Of a DNA stretch of 64,000 nucleotides, positions 1 to 12,290 are shown one piece after another. The translations under genes were made by a program, and so were the position numbers. The notes beneath the pieces are model-generated. The model was not told where the DNA came from, did not search any database, and worked only from the letters and a program-made list of their open reading frames with translations. The stretch's first letter is position 1. Each line of letters starts with the position of its first letter. The stretch comes from Liolophura sinensis (taxonomy: Eukaryota; Mollusca; Polyplacophora; Chitonida; Chitonidae): the NCBI RefSeq assembly GCF_032854445.1, contig NC_088301.1:20207808-20271807 (forward strand), read 5' to 3'.

Positions 1-354
1 GATTGGATAATAATGCCACACAGAGAGTATCTGCAGTGATATTTTGAACCTAGTTAAAATATATCAGAATTTTGTCTGTTTTTAATAGAACTGAAAATGT
101 TTGCCCAATTATTACTGCTGAACTCCCTGCATCACTTCCAGCAACCAAAGTTTAAAAAACGTTGGTCACGCTAGGTTGATTTGTTGAGATAGAGAAGTGC
201 TAGTATGGCATGGTACCAGGCGAAAATTAGCAGATATACATTTTTGAGATTCAAGTTGACAAATTTACTACATAAATAGTAAGGAAAATCAATAAACCTG
301 TGGAAACTATAGCCGACTAGCTAAAAGAAATGGACTAAATTTGGGTCTACTCAC
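1..354. repeat. Repeat remnant downstream of cassette copy 1
   Basis: The first 100 bases resemble 3,057-3,150 (shared 'ccacacagagagtat' and 'agttaaaatatatca'), so they belong to the dispersed repeat described at 2,640-3,150. The rest up to the exon at 355 shows no coding signal I can support. Any further exons of the copy 1 gene would lie to the left of the window. Confidence 0.5.
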
Positions 355-798
355 GTCTCTGACAAGTAGGCCCGTCCAAGGCCGGTGCACAGTTGCTTTT
401 AAGATCTGTCTCAGGGTGACAGTTCCCGTCACAGTTACAGTTATACCGACAATTTTGTCCTGCACTTCCAAACCGACACTGTTGTTCATTAGCTGACAGG
501 TAGAAAACAACACACGAAAAAAGAACCAGGTTTTACAACATCGAAAACTGAATTAGCTGGTCAGTGGTAGAAACGTATGTACCAGTAAAGACAAAGGAAT
601 CAGTTAATATAATGAAATATGTAATGAAAATAATGGTATTACTGCGTTTATGCCATTTCTTCTTCTAACCATTTCTTACTATACCACTTATTGATAATCA
701 CATGTGCATTCCAGTGTTACATACATTAAATAAATCCACATACCCTTCACAGCAAGCAGCAGCAAAATGGTGAAGATGAGAAACATTTGCGTCATCAT
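355..798 (-). CDS. Receptor 5' exon pair, copy 1 (signal peptide + Cys-rich module)
   Basis: Two exons read on the minus strand. Exon 1 (798-744) encodes an initiator MM followed by a hydrophobic signal peptide (MFLIFTILLLLAVK) and ends at a GTATGT donor in phase 1. Exon 2 (492-355, 138 nt) follows a CAG acceptor and ends at GTGAGT. It encodes a Cys-rich MEGF/EGF-like module beginning QQCRFGSAGQNC and ending DGPTCQR. The pair parallels the first two exons of the complete receptor at 34,753-34,364 with identical exon lengths (55 and 138 nt) and identical phases. Copy 1 has 7 cysteines in exon 2 where copy 3 has 8, and the Trp of GWDGPTC is Leu. The module may therefore misfold, or this may be a diverging paralogue. 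Downstream exons lie off the window's left edge, so whether the gene is intact is unknown. Secretory-pathway targeting is inferred from the signal peptide. Confidence 0.7.
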
Positions 799-2340
799 GA
801 ATGTATTCCTGATGATTCGTAGAAGGAGAGATTCAGTCAGGTTGTTGTCACCGATCTGTCCAACACAGACTGTGCTGTCTACACCAACCTTTACTAAGCC
901 CAAATTCCTGCGTATTAACATGGTTGGTTTTAATAAAACCCATTCAGGAAGTGATCATCTATACTCTTGGTAAACTAAAGCCAGACGTTCAAATTGTGGG
1001 GTGGCTCACACCACACATTCTGTGCAGGTAAGTCTGGTTAGCCTCTAGTCTTTTGTGTTATATGTCACACTATTTGCTCTCTTTGTGAGTGTCATGAATC
1101 GTTTTATTTGTGAGCCTGAATCTACTGATACGTCTATACACAAAACATGTTATGAAATGTCTCAGCTATGCTTCGGTTCAGTGTTAGCTTTCATTTGTCC
1201 TCTACGTATCTGTACAGCAGGGAACATTTTGAAATCTCCATATTCTCAGCTTGAGATCTCTTGTTAAAAAATCGGACATTTTAAACTGATTTTTATTTAA
1301 AAAATAAATGCAGATGTATGACGTTAAGCCCCAAACATACATGTACTCACATACATACACGCATACATACATTTCATTCCAAAACGTTCGATATACATTC
1401 CAACACCGTTCTCAAGCATATTAAGGTACAACCAAAAACACTGAGCCAAATTTATCTTAACTGGTATGATTGACAACGATGTTAGAATATACATGGAAAC
1501 GTACAATTAAATAAATCAGAATTTGTTATTCGTGTAGAAACCGTGATGCCATTGTGTCAACTTCTCAAGGAATTTATATTTTTTATCGTGAAAAACACCA
1601 AGGCTTTTAAAGATCACTTTGCCATGCGTTTCACCTCTTTCATTCTATAAGCCCACAGGTACAGACAGCATGGTTAAACGTATTGTAGCTAACATGTCAG
1701 GATTACAAATCTTGAAAAAAGATAGAAACAACAGTCATGCTGGGCAGTTGACTTTTTGATTACTTTATAATTAATGTTCTGATTTACTTGTAACACTGTA
1801 TCGAGATATGCCTTACTTATGTGTGGAGTAAATAGGTCATAGCCTGACAAAGAGACACAGGTGCATCGGTGAAATACCATCCCTTCAGTATGACATACGT
1901 CTTTACAAACCCACTTACCCCACACGTTTAACCAGATCTGTCTGTTACAATTGAAAGGGTTACATGTAACGATTTAGCTTGTGTTATTCCCCTGTAGCTA
2001 AGAAATGTCAATTCTTTAGTCTGTCACCCTTTCCTCGTGGCTTATGAATTATTACATGCTATTTTCTCTACTCTACATAAGTTTGGCTTTATAGTTCAGT
2101 AAAATATTCCTGAGTAGGACGTAAACACGTATGATACAAATAAATATATAGATTAATAAATAAAAAAAATATATTCATAACTATCCTGCTTGGATGAACG
2201 GAATTGTAACTCATGTGACCCGAGGACAACGAAGTTAGTGCTCATAAAGTAGCCCAAGTTAGATAATTTAATTTCAGTGATCCCCATTATATTAAATGCC
2301 CAATGAAATTAGCTTCTTGTTAACTGAGTCTGTAATTAGA
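799..2340. repeat. Duplicated 5' flank of cassette copy 1
   Basis: This stretch is collinear with 34,754-36,300 (copy 3 flank) and, more distantly, with 8,239-10,700 plus 11,288-11,335 (copy 2). No exon was found. 1,318-1,372 keeps only the 3' tail of a SINE-B element ('gttaagccccaaacatacatg'). The full element is present at the matching place in copy 3, so its body was deleted here. Promoter elements would be expected just upstream of 798, but none could be identified by eye. Confidence 0.65.
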
Positions 2341-2639
2341 TGAAGGAGTTAACTATGGATGTAGTGAAATACATAATATCTTTTGGAGGCCTGCACACAT
2401 TCAACGTTTGATGGGAATATGTGAATGAGATGTAGGGATATGTTACGCAAATGGGATCTAATTTTAACCTCTAAATTTTCTACAAACTGACTTGCTGAGT
2501 GGGTGTGGTTTTACACCATGTTTAAGAATATTACACTTGTATCAAAGCCGTCTCCAGTTTGTTTTTCACCTTAACTTGTTGTTGTGACCTATGTGGATGT
2601 TTTCACTATATGTAGAAATGGACGTTACGCCAGAGGACG

Positions 2640-3150
2640 TTACGACGTCACCGCAAAACGAACTTCAGGGGGATGTTTATCAAAACCGTGTTTGACTTTG
2701 CGCGGAAAACGTCTGTATCTCATAACACACTTCCACAGATTATGACCGCCAGAAAGTCTTGCAGTAACAGTTAATTGGTTAACTTTTGAAAGAGTGAATA
2801 TATGCCGGTTGGAGATATTTCCTCCACGTGGTAGGTATGATTACAATCAAGTGAAACTTTTACACATCAAACGTTGATAATTTCATGTTTATAGTGGATA
2901 AGAGTTAACACAGAAATAGGCAGAGCTGGTCTTATTTTCCTTGTTACAGATCACTATTGCTGGAATTAAATCAGCTGGTGACACAGCTTGGTTTGCTCAC
3001 TATATTGCTGTATTTATTACTTCGAAACAATGGACTGACACTGAAACTAGCTATACTAACTGGATAACAATGCCACACAGAGAGTATCGGGTCTTTATAC
3101 ACTGTAAATTTCTGCAGTGATAGTTTGCATCTAGTTAAAATATATCATGC
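2640..3150. repeat. Dispersed repeat R4, copy 1
   Basis: The core around 2,690-2,960 ('cgcggaaaacgtctgtatct', then 'gttaactttgaaagagtg...' and 'ggtaggtatgatt') recurs at 3,560-3,870, 30,395-30,700 and, more diverged, 53,690-53,880. No protein-coding capacity was seen. The family is unidentified. It is probably an old transposable-element fragment. Confidence 0.55.
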
Positions 3151-3337
3151 GTCAATGTGCATCCAGCGAAATTGAAATGGGATTAGGCTGGCTGGTTTTT
3201 ATACATGCTTTATGGTACCGTATAAGCCAGGGCGATCTACTAATTTGACACACGGTCCTGTGCACAAACCCATCGTCATGACATGCCAGGTGAGACCCAG
3301 CTTTTACATCCAAATCTCACAAAAAATGACACCTGTC

Positions 3338-3512
3338 GTACTCGAAAATGGTTCATTTTTGTACGACGGTGGCCAGCATTATGGCGGGAATAACCAGACA
3401 TAGCCTGGGAAAAACCCACGACCATCCACAGTTGCTGCCAGACCTACCGCAGAGGAAGCCAGCATGGGTTGGAGATGAACTCAGCGCGCTAACCACCTGA
3501 AGACAGCCGCAT
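3338..3512 (-). mobile_element. SINE-A copy (tRNA-derived family), degraded
   Basis: Read on the minus strand it carries the family core: the 'gaggaagccagcatg' segment, 'cccacgaccatcc' and 'ccagcattatggcggg'. The tRNA-like head is degraded. The same insertion is present in the partner block at 30,215-30,345, so it predates the segmental duplication. Confidence 0.6.
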
Positions 3513-3559
3513 TCAACATAGAAAGTTTTCAGTACATGTATGAATAGACGGGTTCAGAA

Positions 3560-3870
3560 AAAGGCCTTTAACTTCGCGCGGAAAACGTCTGTATCTCATC
3601 ACACCCCTCCACATATTATGATTGCAAGAAAGTTACTACAGTGACAGGTAAATGGTTGACTGTTGAAAGAATAAATGTATTTTAGCTGGCGATTTAACAT
3701 CTATAGGGTAGGTATGATTGCATTCAAGTGAAACTTTTCACACTCTCATCTTTGATTGAATATCAAAAGTGATTCATAGAGAAATGGCCAAAATGGCCAC
3801 TGGTTGTTTGTTTTACCTCGTTACACGTTACTGTTTTGGCTTTAAGTATTACTTAGAAACAATGCACTGA
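3560..3870. repeat. Dispersed repeat R4, copy 2
   Basis: Begins 'cttcgcgcggaaaacgtctg' and ends near 'ttacacgttactgttttggc'. It closely matches 30,395-30,700 as part of the segmental duplication and is more distant from 2,640-3,000. No open frame of note. Confidence 0.6.
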
Positions 3871-4199
3871 TACTGGGGATAGTCTTCATGTGGCAAATAG
3901 AATCATATATTTGAAGAACAACACTCTGTGAATCCGAAGGTAGTTTTGCTTTCAGTTACATATTTCAAACTCGTACCTTTACTATTTGTAGTGTTAGCAT
4001 AGTTTTAAAACTATCTGGTACGGAGAATCGGCCCCAGAGATGTACGATAAGAAAATGCAAATTTCAAATTCTCAGTAAAATAGTATAAAACTTGTTCGAA
4101 GCGCCCATTGACTGATTTTTTGATTGATTTTTTTATTCACCTCGATAGAATAGATTACAATCATGATTAAATCAACTAATTGCTGGAATAAAGCTCTAA

Positions 4200-6370
4200 G
4201 TAAGCTTGTTTTATTCCCTAACAATGTAAACAGATATACTTAAATAGCAAGACATAGTAGACGTAATATATAATACAAGACATGTAGAGTTTTCTTAAGA
4301 TATAATAATGCGTCATGCTAATGTAATAGCGTATGTGCAACATACCAACCAAATGGAAACTAAATTTCCAATAAATATTTTTTGATCCAGATTTACATAG
4401 AAAGGTTGGACGAACCAGCCGTAGGTTTGTTGGTAATTTATTCCATTCCCGTGGGCATGATATATATAGGGCATAATAAGATAAGTTGCCTCGATATATA
4501 GGCCTATGAAAATCTAAAGATCGACCTCTGGTATTGTATTGACGTGTGTGGTCCATTTTGGTCAAATAAAATGAGTGACTCGGTGGGATACATTCTTGAT
4601 AAAAGAATTTATGTGACTGTAATAAAGTTGAATACAGAATGATGTCAGTAAATGATAGAATTTCAAAATGGTGGAAAAGAGGTGTGGTATGTTGAACCCT
4701 TTCGGATAGAGTAATGGTGCTTGTTTTTGTAACAGCTGGATTGGTTTGAGATGAGAGATGTAAGTGTTACCCTATATGACATTTCAGAATAAAAAAATAT
4801 TTTGTTTTGTTAATGTTTAAAGACAGACGATTTGCACAGAGCCAAGTACTGAGTTTCTCCTGTTTATGAGACATTGCGTTTATAGCGGTTGTAGTGTCAT
4901 TTGAGGAGATAATTGCGTTAGTGTCATCGACAAAGAGGATGAGATGAAGGAGGTTAATCGATTCTGTCATTTAAATACAAAAGAAAGAAGAGATGTTCAA
5001 GAATAGAACCCTGTGGTACACCACATGTTAAAGATATTAGGTCAGAGAGTTTATTATTAGATGATACACAATGGAATCTGTTTGATAAATAACACTTGGG
5101 CCTGTCATTACAAACACTCTTGAAGCCGTAAAGTTCTGATTTCTGAAGTAAAATATGGTGATTAACGGTATCAAAGTCATTTAATAAATCAAGAAAGGTG
5201 ACAATAGAATACTTTTTATCTTCTGTAGCAGCACTAAGTTTATTGTATAAGGAACATGCGGCACAAGCCGTGGAATGGTTTGACCTAAAAATATGTTGGT
5301 TTTTATAAACAGCATTATGTGATTCCTGAAAATCATACGTCATTTGTCATTTGTCAGAGAACGCGATGACTGGAAAGGCAAAATTGCTGACTACACGGTT
5401 CCCCAGACAATCTGAAAAAATTTGCTTGTACTTGTTGAATTTTAGAATCCAGTTTTAAATCACTGAAAATATTCTTTAACTTTGTTGGCGAATACACTAT
5501 TGCCGGTTATATCTGTATCATGGATATTGAAGGATGGGGGTAGCTGTGAAAAAGAGGATTTATTAATTAATTCATTTATTGTTTTCCGGGTACTTTTTAT
5601 GTCTTGATTATGTTTCTTGAATTTCTTTCTGAAATATTTTTTCCTGGAAAAACGTAACATAATGTTAAGTTCTTTTCTATAGACCCAATATCATTGTGTC
5701 GTTGTGTTTTAGTTGGAGCCTGTACAACATATTATTTTCATAAACAGAGTGTAAATGACCCTTGATAACCCAAGGCCTGATAATTTTTCCTGTGTTTATT
5801 TCTAATGTTGAGATTGGAGAGAAGCTTTCATAAACAGATTTGAATTTAGCTAAGAATGCATCCATTGCAACGTTTGCGTCTTGGGTTTCATTGTAAACAA
5901 AATGTTATCAATTAATCAATCTGTGGCAGAGCGCGATTGAGCCCTTGCCGGCTTAGAAATCTGTGAAAAAAATAATTAGATTTCATAGCTTCAAAAAAAA
6001 AAAAACAACTTTGGATGGGCTTCGATGATTAACTTTGAAAAGATCTATATTGAAGTCACCCATAATAGTTTCTCCTTCTGAAGAGTCATTGGAATAGATA
6101 ACATATCCTTACTGAACTCTTCCAAGTACTTGCCCGGTGATCGATAGACAATGCTGAACAGATAATTTTTATTGAGAATCTTTGCCTCTACAAAAAGAGA
6201 TTCTCTGCAGCCAGTGTTATCAAAAAACACAGATCTTCCCTGAAGAAAGCAGATTCTATGTTAGGTTTAACATAGATGATAAGCTCTCCACCATTACAAT
6301 TTGTCCTTTGCACAGGAAAGCTTCTATATCCAGGAATATCAAAGAGGGAACTAGATAAAGAGGACAACAT
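4200..6370 (-). mobile_element. Degenerate non-LTR retrotransposon (CR1/L2-like), block B copy
   Basis: Minus-strand fragments in the expected order of a LINE ORF2 are seen. An endonuclease piece lies at 6,370-6,045 (DIPGYRSFPV, then FVEAKILN...IVYRSPG). A linker region lies at 5,865-5,460. Reverse transcriptase pieces lie at 5,343-4,767, including CGVPQGSIL, FLDLLNDFDTVNHHILL and LFVDDTN. A C-terminal piece lies at 4,565-4,380 with YNTRGRS and REWNKLPTNLRL. Stops and frameshifts break the frame throughout, so the element is dead. The same relic at the same relative position in 31,215-33,251 shows that insertion preceded duplication. CR1/L2 assignment rests on the motif style only. Confidence 0.8.
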
Positions 6371-6429
6371 TCAGAAAATCCAAGAACAGAGAAGGGATAA
6401 TGTAAACCGTGAATAAAGCTCGATATCTC

Positions 6430-7560
6430 TTATCAAAGCCGCCAATTTCGGGTTCAAACGATGTTTTTAATTTAATGCACGAAGAACGATGTTAACCAGA
6501 CAAAATATTTTTACTGAAATGCTCACGTATGAATTTGTACGTGTTGTCAAAGTTTCATGTGGATTAACCTTTGTCTTCACATGTAAAACATTAACTTTAT
6601 AAAGTAATCAGTTTTGTTATGGTTTGGCAATTTGAAAATACGTGTTTTGTCGACGTCTGAAGCCTTCGTGGTACAGTGAACTAACGACGTCACTTTGGAA
6701 ACCATGTAGGACTTGGAAAAACACTTCGAATCTTAGTGGCTCATTTCTTCTTTTTGACTGGAAACATTTTTTGTGCGACTAAAGACATAAGCCAACTTGT
6801 ATCAAATACTAGTACGAGTTATTATGAATAATAATCAATAACTGTTAAGGTATGCTAATACTTAACATGTGGTAACTAAACTGAAATCGTACGTGAATCC
6901 TGCTTGAGAACACATGTGGTCATCTATCATTACTTTGCCATGCTACAGTGTGTGTAATATGTATCAGAATTATAAGACTGAAAGTTAGGTTTGTTATATA
7001 TTGATTTGGTTGGTGTTTAATGGCGTACTCAAGTATTTGTCAGAAAGTTACATATGTGGTTCAGTGATTTTCCACACTTTACAGTGTCTAAAACTAAAAA
7101 GGTATTTCAATGACTGAAGTATACAGGCTACCATGTTTAGATTTTATGACCTAAACACGGATATAGACTGGTTTCATTGCCAGGTTTACAAGGCTCATAA
7201 GTCGCACATTTGTCATATAACAGGGAAAGATTTTTGCCCGGGGGGAAACCCACGAGCATCCGGAGGTTGCTGCAGTCCTTCCCACATACGGCCGGAGAGA
7301 AAGCCAGCATAAGCTGGACTTGAACTCACAGCGACCACATTGGTGAGAAACTCCTGGGTCATTACGCTGCGCTAGCCAACTGAGCCACAGGGGCCCCAAC
7401 AGGAAAAGTGGATTAATACTGAGCTGAAAACAGAAGTGGTCTTACGAATGTGTCAGCTATGGTAAGTTTCTATTTTTGAGGTGCAGAGTTCCTTGCACTG
7501 AGGCCGATTCACCGCCTTAACATACCATAATTTACAATGCGGTCTAACTATAAATTTTCA
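6430..7560. repeat. Dispersed repeat R5, block B copy
   Basis: Contains 'ttcgtggtacagtgaactaacg', 'cataagtcgcacatttgtc' and 'ctgaggccgattcaccgcctta'. Related copies lie at 33,380-34,120, at 60,880-61,930 inside a phosphatase-gene intron, and, for the 3' part, at 17,770-17,965. No coding potential was recognised. The wide spread suggests a mobile element of about 1.1 kb. The part interrupted at 7,231-7,397 is a younger SINE. Confidence 0.6.
7231..7397 (-). mobile_element. SINE-A insertion private to block B
   Basis: Minus-strand tRNA-like head with an A-box-like TGGCTCAGTTGG and a B-box-like GAGTTCAAGTCC, followed by the conserved central segment. It is truncated before the usual 3' tail. Imperfect target-site duplications 'aacagggaaaga' (7,219-7,230) and 'aacaggaaaag' (7,398-7,408) flank it. 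The paralogous site near 33,955 is empty, which confirms insertion after the segmental duplication. Confidence 0.75.
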
Positions 7561-7799
7561 TAAATTTAAGGAACTTTATTATCGATTTTAAGCGGTTGAA
7601 GAGGCTGATATTTCGTGAAAGGTAGCTATTTATCAAACTCCAAAATAATAGCAAACATTCGATTGGATTTGCGCTGATCTATTCTTAACAAAACTCTCCA
7701 GTATAGTACCTTTAAGGTCCTTTTGTCTGTAGCAAGACCAACGTCTTATTCAAACCAGCCAACTTGGGCCCCTCAGCATTATTAGTAGGTCATACTCAC

Positions 7800-8238
7800 G
7801 TCTCTGACAGGTAGGTCCGTCCCAGCCAGCGGCACAGTTCCCGGCACAGTCTGTCTGACTGTCACAGTTCTCGGCACAGTTACAGTTACACCGACAGCCT
7901 GCTCCTGAACGTCCAAACCGACATGGCTGTCCATCAGCTGAGAGGTAGGAAACAAAACAGGTGAATAGGACCAGGTTTTACAGCACGGTAAACTGAATTA
8001 GCGGAACTTTGTGGCTGGAATGGACCAGTGAAGGTGGAATTAATAAACGAATCAGTGAAAGTAATGAACTAAAATGAAAGATATTTTTGCAGTCATGCCA
8101 TGCCTGTGTAACCATTTCTTATTAAACCACTTATTGCTAATTACATGGGCATTTGAGTGTTGCAGACATTAAATAAATCCACGTACCTTTCACAACAAGC
8201 AACATCAAAATGGTGAAAATGAGAAACATTTGCGTCAT
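7800..8238 (-). CDS. Receptor 5' exon pair, copy 2 (signal peptide + Cys-rich module)
   Basis: Exon 1 (8,238-8,187, 52 nt) starts MTQMFLIFTILMLLVVK, a hydrophobic signal peptide, and ends at a GTACGT donor in phase 1. Exon 2 (937-end 7,800, i.e. 7,937-7,800, 138 nt) follows a CTCAG acceptor and ends at GTGAGT. It encodes ADGQPCRFGRSGAGCRCNC... through WDGPTCQR, with an extra Cys relative to copy 3. Lengths and phases match copies 1 and 3. No lectin, EGF or transmembrane exons were found between here and copy 1 at 798. The pair is therefore either orphaned or acts as an alternative upstream first-exon set that splices onto exons shared with copy 1, beyond the left edge. The frame is intact, which argues against long neutral decay. 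Confidence 0.7.
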
Positions 8239-10159
8239 CAAGAATGTATTCCTGTTGATTCGTAGAAGGAGAGAGTCAGTCTGGTTGTTGTCACCGATCT
8301 GTCGAACACAAACTGTGCTACATAGGCTTTCTACACCAACATGCACTCAGCTCATATTCCTACGTATTAACATGGTTGGTTCTTATAACATCGTTTCAGG
8401 AAGTGATCATCTATACTCTTGGTAAACTAAAGCTAGGCGCTCAAACTGTGTGGTAACTCACACTATACCTTTTGTACAGGTATTTCTGCTTGGCAACCAA
8501 TTCTTTGTGTTTAATGGGTCATCATATCGTTTATTCTTGACTCTAAATGTACGTTTTATTTGTGGGCCTCTATCTGCTTATACGTGAGTGACACCCATGC
8601 TATACACAAAAGAAGACATGATATATCTGGGTTATGCTTCGGTTAAGTGGTAGCTGGAACTTGTCGCCTACGTCGCACTCCAAGGAACATGTTTAAATCT
8701 CTATACTCTCAACTTGGGATCTCTCGCTCAGTAATTAGACATTCTATGCTCATTTTCATTTTAAAAAAAACGAAAAACTTTGGAGATGTATTTAAAGTAC
8801 TTGGAACTGAATTTAATATCTTTGTTAGGAACCTCATCTGTAAACATATCATTACATTTTTTTATTTGTCAGTGTCTACAATTTTTTGAAGCTCGGAGTC
8901 ATTCATTCAAGTCCATTTGTGAGGAGTTATTTACTCAAGTCTATTTGAGAGAAGTCATATTCAATGTTATTCACTGTAAAGGATTTTGCTGGGTTTGCAG
9001 ATAACGCCGTTCGACATTCGTCATTTGTACTCGATTTTCTGTGCAGAGCTCTTTTTGAGCTTGTGTTTCACCTTTTGCTGATTTTTGGAGACATTATTTT
9101 GAAGCTTGTACCGCTTATTGTATCTTTGTGCCATTCGGTACATTTCTTCCCAGTTTCCCCTGAAAATGACTCTGTGTGTATTTCCAAGGAAACATACGTC
9201 GACAGTCAGGTGAGGAATAAGCCACTTATAGGACTGTCATCCGTAGACAGAGGAATTCATCTTAATTCTGGGTTCTATATTTACGTGGACTGCCGGAACA
9301 TTCCATCCGGATTTGGACGCTGTAAGAACTTATCTAAGCGTCTTTGTGTTTCTTTCATTTGATCTTGTGTAAGGCTTATCGCTTATCTGAGAGTTAAGCA
9401 AGCCAGTTATTTCTCAAGGTGATACCCTTACAATCCTCACACAATCTCTTTACAGATAATAACTTCTGATTTATTTCATTGCAACGTTTCAATGTGCATT
9501 TTAATATCGCGGTCAAGCTTGTTAAGACACAACCAAAAGCCCTGAACTAAATGTGTCTTAACATGCTTGAAAAGGATGTTAGAATATACATCGAAACTTT
9601 GGAATGAAATAAATTAGAAATTATTGTCCATATTGAGACTCCTAAATGCCTCCCAAGGAATTTATATTTTGTGTCGTTATGACACCCAGACCTTCACAGA
9701 CCACTTTGTTATGCTTTCCACCTCTTTCATTGTACAAGCCTACAGGTACACCTATCACAAGAAAAGCTTGAATGTTAGGCTTACATACCTTGAAAAAATT
9801 TGGAAACAAGAGATATGCAGCAGTCTATTTGATTATTTAATTATTATTTTTCTGATTTACTTTTAGACTATACCGAGATATGCCTGACGTGTGGAGTAAA
9901 TAGGTCATAGCCTGACAGAGAGTCGTAATTAATCTATCTGCACACAAGTGGATCGGTGAAATATAGTCCCTTATCAATATGATCTGATCATCTACTAACT
10001 CACCGATCCCATGAATGTAACAGGATCAGGAGTGTTACTGTGTGAAGCGTTACCTGTGTTTAACTTAAGTCATTCCCCGAAAGTTGGTTATGTCAGTTCT
10101 TTAGTCTGTCACTCACTCCCCATAAGTTATGAATTTTACCACATGATATTTTTAAATCC
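8239..10159. repeat. 5' flank of cassette copy 2
   Basis: 8,239-8,820 and 9,440-10,160 are collinear with the flanks of copies 3 and 1. 8,820-9,435 has no counterpart in them. Within that part a plus-strand open frame (8,964-9,362, 132 codons) has a hydrophobic stretch but no recognisable domain, and I do not call it a gene. No exon with supporting splice signals was seen. Confidence 0.5.
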
Positions 10160-10462
10160 TGGGTCGAGTCACACCTAAGACTTTAAAAGAGGAAGTTGTA
10201 ACTTCCTCGCTTGGCGTTCATCATGAAGGGGATAGTGCAACGACTAGTTGACCCCTGTCAGTATAATGTTTCGGGCTGTGTGGCTTACTTACCTTCGGTA
10301 AGTCGTCTCAGTGCCACAGCACTAGATAAAAGAGCAGAGGAAATCCGTCCTGTAACAGGGAGGAACATTACATACACCCTAAAGATTCCTTCGTCGTCAT
10401 ATGACTAAAAAAATTTTGAGTACAGCGTTAAACCCCAAGCACTCACTCACTCACTCACTCAA
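10160..10462 (+). mobile_element. SINE-B copy, full length, private to block B
   Basis: Head 'cctcgcttggcgttcatcat', central 'tcgtcgtcatatgact', 3' end 'gcgttaaaccccaagcactc' with a (CACT)n tail. The matching positions in copy 1 (about 2,055) and copy 3 (about 36,050) are uninterrupted. This copy therefore inserted after block B separated from the others. Confidence 0.7.
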
Positions 10463-10704
10463 AAGGCATTTTCCCTACTCTACATAAGTTTCTTTTAATA
10501 ACTTGGTGAAATATTCCTGAGTAGCGCGTAAACACGAATGATATAATTAAATTAATCAATTAATAAATAAAATAAATAAATCCATTCATAAGTTTTTTTG
10601 TTTGGATGAGCGTAATTGTAACAGCTGTGACTCGAAGACCAAGACGTTAGTGCTCATACGGTGGCCCAAGTGAGCTAATTCAACCTCAATCGATCCACAT
10701 TATA

Positions 10705-11285
10705 TTAAAGCAAAAGAAAATTTTAATATCAATCAAATACCTCTGAAAAGAGTATGCATTTCCTCACAGGTGCATACCATAAAACTTCCAATATGTACCT
10801 CAAGTTAATAAATTATAAATAAAGTTAGCGCCAAAATCCGCTTTGGGCGACTCCATTTTGCCTAAGAACTAGTCCTGAAGTGTTAAGAGGGGAATTGCCG
10901 TCGTACATTTGCGTCGTACATTTGCGGTAGAACTCTTCTTCCCAGAGGGTAGCGAACAGTACAGTTCGTTTTCCGCTTGACGATCGGGAAAGCGGAATGT
11001 TGGACGTAGGTTCCGAGTTTACACGAACAAGTCGGCAGTTTTAACGACTCTTATTGGCTGAGAGGCAACACACCCCCAGCATTAAATTACAGGGTGTTGA
11101 AGATAGAGGGTGCGATGGACTCAGCGATTTATGCCAGCTTTGCCGTTTTCTGGCTTTACGTGTTTGGCGAGGAAAAATCGCAAAATTATGCAACAGGCAC
11201 CACCAGATGTAAAAAAAATGTGCTCTCCAGTCAGATTGTCAGCCTATAGTGAAATTTTTGTACGTTTTCTTCTCCTTTAAATTTC
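10705..11285. other. Block B-specific insertion, no gene recognised
   Basis: Copy 1 runs directly from the sequence matching 10,700 to that matching 11,288, so these ~580 bases are extra in block B. A short direct repeat, 'gtcgtacatttgcg', occurs twice at about 10,902-10,926. No open frame with convincing features was found. Confidence 0.4.
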
Positions 11286-12117
11286 TAGTGAAAATCGCTT
11301 CTCCTTAACTGAGTCTGTAAATAGATGAAATCGAGACATTTTGAGATTTGATCCACTGCTTAACCTGATTGTAGTAGAACAAGTGGAGATACTGGCTGAA
11401 ATGAATCCCCGTCAGAGGATACATAATCTGCCCACCGCAGATCGTATACACGTGGTTTTCAGGTGCATGCTATGTGACTATTATAAAATTGAGGTCGATT
11501 GTGTTCTTGTGTTCAGATTTTTTCCTTTTCCTTCCTTTCTTTGTAGAACTGATGTGAGCATGTCATGCAAGCATGAATGGACCGGGTCAGAATGAATGCA
11601 ATCTCCTGCTATTTTTATTTATTTTTTTTGTGTGTGTGTGTTCTGCTTGTCAGGTGGTATCATGTTGTATTAAAGGTTCAGTTTCATTCCAAACTTTTAC
11701 CACACTCATTGTTAGAGATGGGCTTTTAAGTATAGAGACTATTTATAGTGATCGGTGACGCCAGGTATGGCTGAAGTATTTTTCTTGCGCAATGCGAAGC
11801 TCGGTAGACGATGTGTGTATGTTTTACTGATATTCCTGCCATCCCGTCTCCTCTTCGACCAGTGGAAGTTTGCCCTTGCCAAATTGGTATTGTGCATGTA
11901 CCGAGCGTTCATTGGCTATCGCTGATAACGTTAATTTTTACTTGTATTAGAAAACCAGGTGTATTTCGACGGAGTGTAGGATCGATAGATTTGAATGGCC
12001 TGTCGTGTAGAGATTGTAAGAAATAGATATTCAAGAACATTTATACTAAAGGAATAAACAAGACACACACTTTCCCCAGAACATATAAGCAGCTGAAGTT
12101 ACATGTACACTCAGGTT
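11286..12117. other. Duplicated non-coding sequence
   Basis: 11,570-11,860 matches 36,350-36,660 ('gaatgaatgcaatc', 'ggctgaagtatttttc', 'gtagacgatgtgtgt'). Short open frames here are not conserved in the partner copy, which argues against coding function. Confidence 0.45.
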
Positions 12118-12290
12118 TATTTATTTTTTTTAATGGTGTATTACGCCGTAGTCAAGAATATTTCACTTATACGACGTGGCCTGCATCACAGTGGGAGGAA
12201 ACCTGGCAAACCCACGATATTCCGCAGGTTGCTGGTAGACATTCACACGTACGACCGGAGAGGACGCCGGCATGACCACCCTCGTTAGCA
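12118..12290 (-). mobile_element. SINE-A copy
   Basis: Minus orientation. The plus strand reads 'gtgtattacgccgtagtcaag', then 'atttcacttatacgacg', 'gtgggaggaaacc' and 'cgcaggttgctgg', which is the family's 3' half. The tRNA-like head is missing. Confidence 0.7.

Noticed and set aside
8964-9362. 132-codon plus-strand frame with a hydrophobic segment in the flank of cassette copy 2
   Set aside because: No recognisable domain, absent from the paralogous flanks and no supporting splice or start context. A faint YqaJ-like reading on the other strand was too broken to claim.
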